From JAAFIP01 sp043747295 (GTDB lineage: Bacteria > Pseudomonadota > Gammaproteobacteria > Burkholderiales > Burkholderiaceae_C), in NCBI GenBank assembly GCA_043747295.1, contig JAYTPK010000084.1, positions 1-16,288 of the forward strand: a stretch of DNA of 16,288 nucleotides. Reading direction: 5' to 3'. Shown here piece by piece: positions 15,145 through 16,288 of the stretch (its first letter is position 1; the number at the start of each line of letters is the position of its first letter). The translations under genes and the position numbers were made by a program. The notes beneath the pieces were generated by a model. The model was not told the origin of the DNA and ran no database searches. It worked only from the letters and a program-made list of their open reading frames with translations.

Positions 15145-15645
15145 ATGCAATTATTGAGCTTAGATCAAAAGTATGCCGCTATCTGCTTAGTTTTGAGCAG
15201 CGTATTTTCCATGGCGGGCTGTGCCACTGTGGCTGCTAATCAGCCAGTTGCGGCTTCTATTGCCGCAACACCTGAGCTCAGCACCCTCAGCGGTCTGATC
15301 AGCAAAGCAGGCTTGACCGACACATTGAACGGCCCGGGCAGCTTCACAGTTTTTGCCCCCAACAACGACGCCTTCAGAGCCGTGCCTGCAAAGGTTCTGC
15401 AAGAGCTGTCTGCTGATCCGGCCAAGCTTAAAAATGTGCTGAGCTACCATGTACTGCCTGCCAAGGTGATGTCGACAGAAGTGAAAAATGGCAACGTCAA
15501 GACCGTGCAAGGCGCGAACCTTGCGCTGTCCAAGGCAGGAACCTTTGTCACAGTGGAAGACGCTATGGTGCAAACCGCTGACAAGAATGCTACCAATGGC
15601 GTAGTACACATCGTTGACCGTGTTTTACTGCCACCTAAGAGTTAA
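15145..15645 (+). CDS. FAS1 (fasciclin) domain lipoprotein
   Basis: The 166-residue product has a lipoprotein-type signal: hydrophobic residues 11-24 and a lipobox-like MAGC with C26, so it is probably lipidated and envelope-bound. Residues about 35-165 form one FAS1 domain with both conserved blocks: H1 as GSFTVFAPNNDAF (66-78) and H2 as NGVVHIVDRVLLP near the end, plus the YH motif in LSYHVLPAKV. FAS1 domains mediate adhesion or protein-protein contacts; the function in proteobacteria is poorly known. AAGGA lies 6 bases before the ATG. It is transcribed away from pstS and followed by ppx, so it sits between the two phosphate modules; a link to phosphate starvation is only suggested by position. 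Confidence 0.88.
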   Translation: MQLLSLDQKYAAICLVLSSVFSMAGCATVAANQPVAASIAATPELSTLSGLISKAGLTDTLNGPGSFTVFAPNNDAFRAVPAKVLQELSADPAKLKNVLSYHVLPAKVMSTEVKNGNVKTVQGANLALSKAGTFVTVEDAMVQTADKNATNGVVHIVDRVLLPPKS

Positions 15646-15674
15646 AGCAGGTTTTGTTTGCTAAATATGCCAAT

Positions 15675-15715
15675 AGTCCAAGTATTTACTGCTCAGGCAG
15701 CTATGAATTTAATAG
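15675..15715 (+). repeat. Dispersed 41-bp repeat, copy C
   Basis: AGTCCAAGTATTTACTG, 8 variable bases, then GCTATGAATTTAATAG. The first block differs from copy A at one of 17 positions and the second at three of 16; the inverted repeat CTAT-N7-ATAG is kept at the same distance. It lies 30 bases after the FAS1 stop. The remainder of the 198-base interval 15646-15843 shows no gene, no convincing terminator and no clear promoter for ppx. Confidence 0.7.
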
Positions 15716-15843
15716 TATCGAAGCTTTTACAAATTACACACCAATCCTGGTTCCCTGCGGATGATCTAGCATTAGGCAACGCCGTCGACCTAACGATTGC
15801 ATAAAGCTAGTGCTATGCTTGCGGTATACATTTACAGATATAT

Positions 15844-16288
15844 ATGCAAGAAGGCACCCTCCTCGCCGCCATTGACCTTGGCTCTAATAGTTTCAGACTA
15901 GAAATAGGCCGCCTTGACCACGGCCACGTTCAGCGGGTTGAGTACATCAAAGAAACCGTCAGGCAAGGCAATGGCCTAGACAGTGAGCGTAACCTCAGCA
16001 TTGAGGCTATGCAGCGCGGCTGGGACTGCCTGAGCAGATTTTCAGAGCGCATCAAAGGGTTTAAGCGGGACCAAGTGCGCGCGGTGGCCACGCAAACTCT
16101 GCGTGAGGCCCGCAATCGCGACTTGTTCATCACCAAAGCCAATCAAATTTTGGGGTTTCCCATAGACGTAATTTCAGGCCGTGAGGAAGCGCGTTTGATT
16201 TATGTAGGTGTAGCGCACCTGTTACCACAGTCTGATGAACGGCGTTTGGTCATTGATATTGGCGGTCGGTCTACAGAGCTGATTTTGG
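15844..16288 (+). CDS. ppx: Exopolyphosphatase (Ppx/GppA family), N-terminal part
   Basis: Ppx/GppA enzymes remove terminal phosphate from polyphosphate (or hydrolyse pppGpp). The gene runs off the window after about 148 codons. The first phosphate-binding motif AAIDLGSNSFRLEIGRL (residues 8-24) and the second, LVIDIGGRSTELI near the window end, are the actin-like ATPase-fold signatures of the family; between them VRAVATQTLREARN and DVISGREEARLIYVGVAHL are also typical. GGRSTE replaces the GGGSTE of the E. coli enzyme. The ATG at 15844 has no clear ribosome binding site upstream. Neighbourhood with pst-pho favours Ppx over GppA, but these cannot be separated on a fragment. Confidence 0.92.
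   Translation, partial: MQEGTLLAAIDLGSNSFRLEIGRLDHGHVQRVEYIKETVRQGNGLDSERNLSIEAMQRGWDCLSRFSERIKGFKRDQVRAVATQTLREARNRDLFITKANQILGFPIDVISGREEARLIYVGVAHLLPQSDERRLVIDIGGRSTELIL

Overview
The window looks like a chromosomal segment of a betaproteobacterium of the order Burkholderiales, most likely a Comamonadaceae-type organism. This rests on gene content: a ybgC-tolQRA cluster, a complete pstSCAB-phoU-phoB-phoR phosphate cluster next to ppx, a type B ribosomal protein L31 of the kind seen in beta-proteobacteria, and moderate GC. Genus cannot be told from the sequence. There is no phage, plasmid, insertion sequence, CRISPR array, tRNA or rRNA. Nearly all of it is ordinary core genome.

Layout, left to right. 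(1) 1-2676, plus strand: the tail of an unidentified gene, then ybgC, tolQ, tolR and tolA, tightly packed with two GTGA stop/start overlaps. The Tol-Pal cluster is cut short: tolB and pal do not follow. (2) 2689-3765, minus strand: a lone livM-type permease gene, without livH, livG or livF beside it, ending 12 bases from tolA. (3) 3994-4703, plus: a secreted ComEA-like helix-hairpin-helix protein with a long Ala/Lys/Pro tail and a UUCG-loop terminator. (4) 4726-5237, plus: a dispersed repeat copy, a promoter, rpmE2 (type B L31) and a GNRA-loop terminator. (5) 5257-8398, plus: a GT-C/ArnT-like membrane protein and a MATE-family transporter. (6) 8395-14899, minus: pstS-pstC-pstA-pstB-phoU-phoB-phoR, all one way with short gaps or overlaps, behind a well-formed Pho box and a -10 element. 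(7) 15145-15645, plus, divergent from pstS: a small FAS1 (fasciclin) lipoprotein. (8) 15844 to the window end, plus: the N-terminal part of ppx.

How the genes work together. PstS binds periplasmic phosphate and PstCAB imports it. PhoU passes transporter status to the sensor kinase PhoR, which controls the response regulator PhoB. PhoB would bind the Pho box and drive the whole cluster, including its own gene. Exopolyphosphatase (ppx) adds polyphosphate turnover to the same neighbourhood. TolQRA form the inner-membrane, proton-driven part of the Tol-Pal envelope system.

I did not find a convincing undescribed system. The items most worth a second look are: a structured 41-base repeat present twice (plus a third core) in this window; the ComEA-like protein with a histone-H1-like tail; the FAS1 lipoprotein sharing the pstS upstream region; an in-frame expansion inside ybgC; the orphan livM; and the GT-C/MATE pair.
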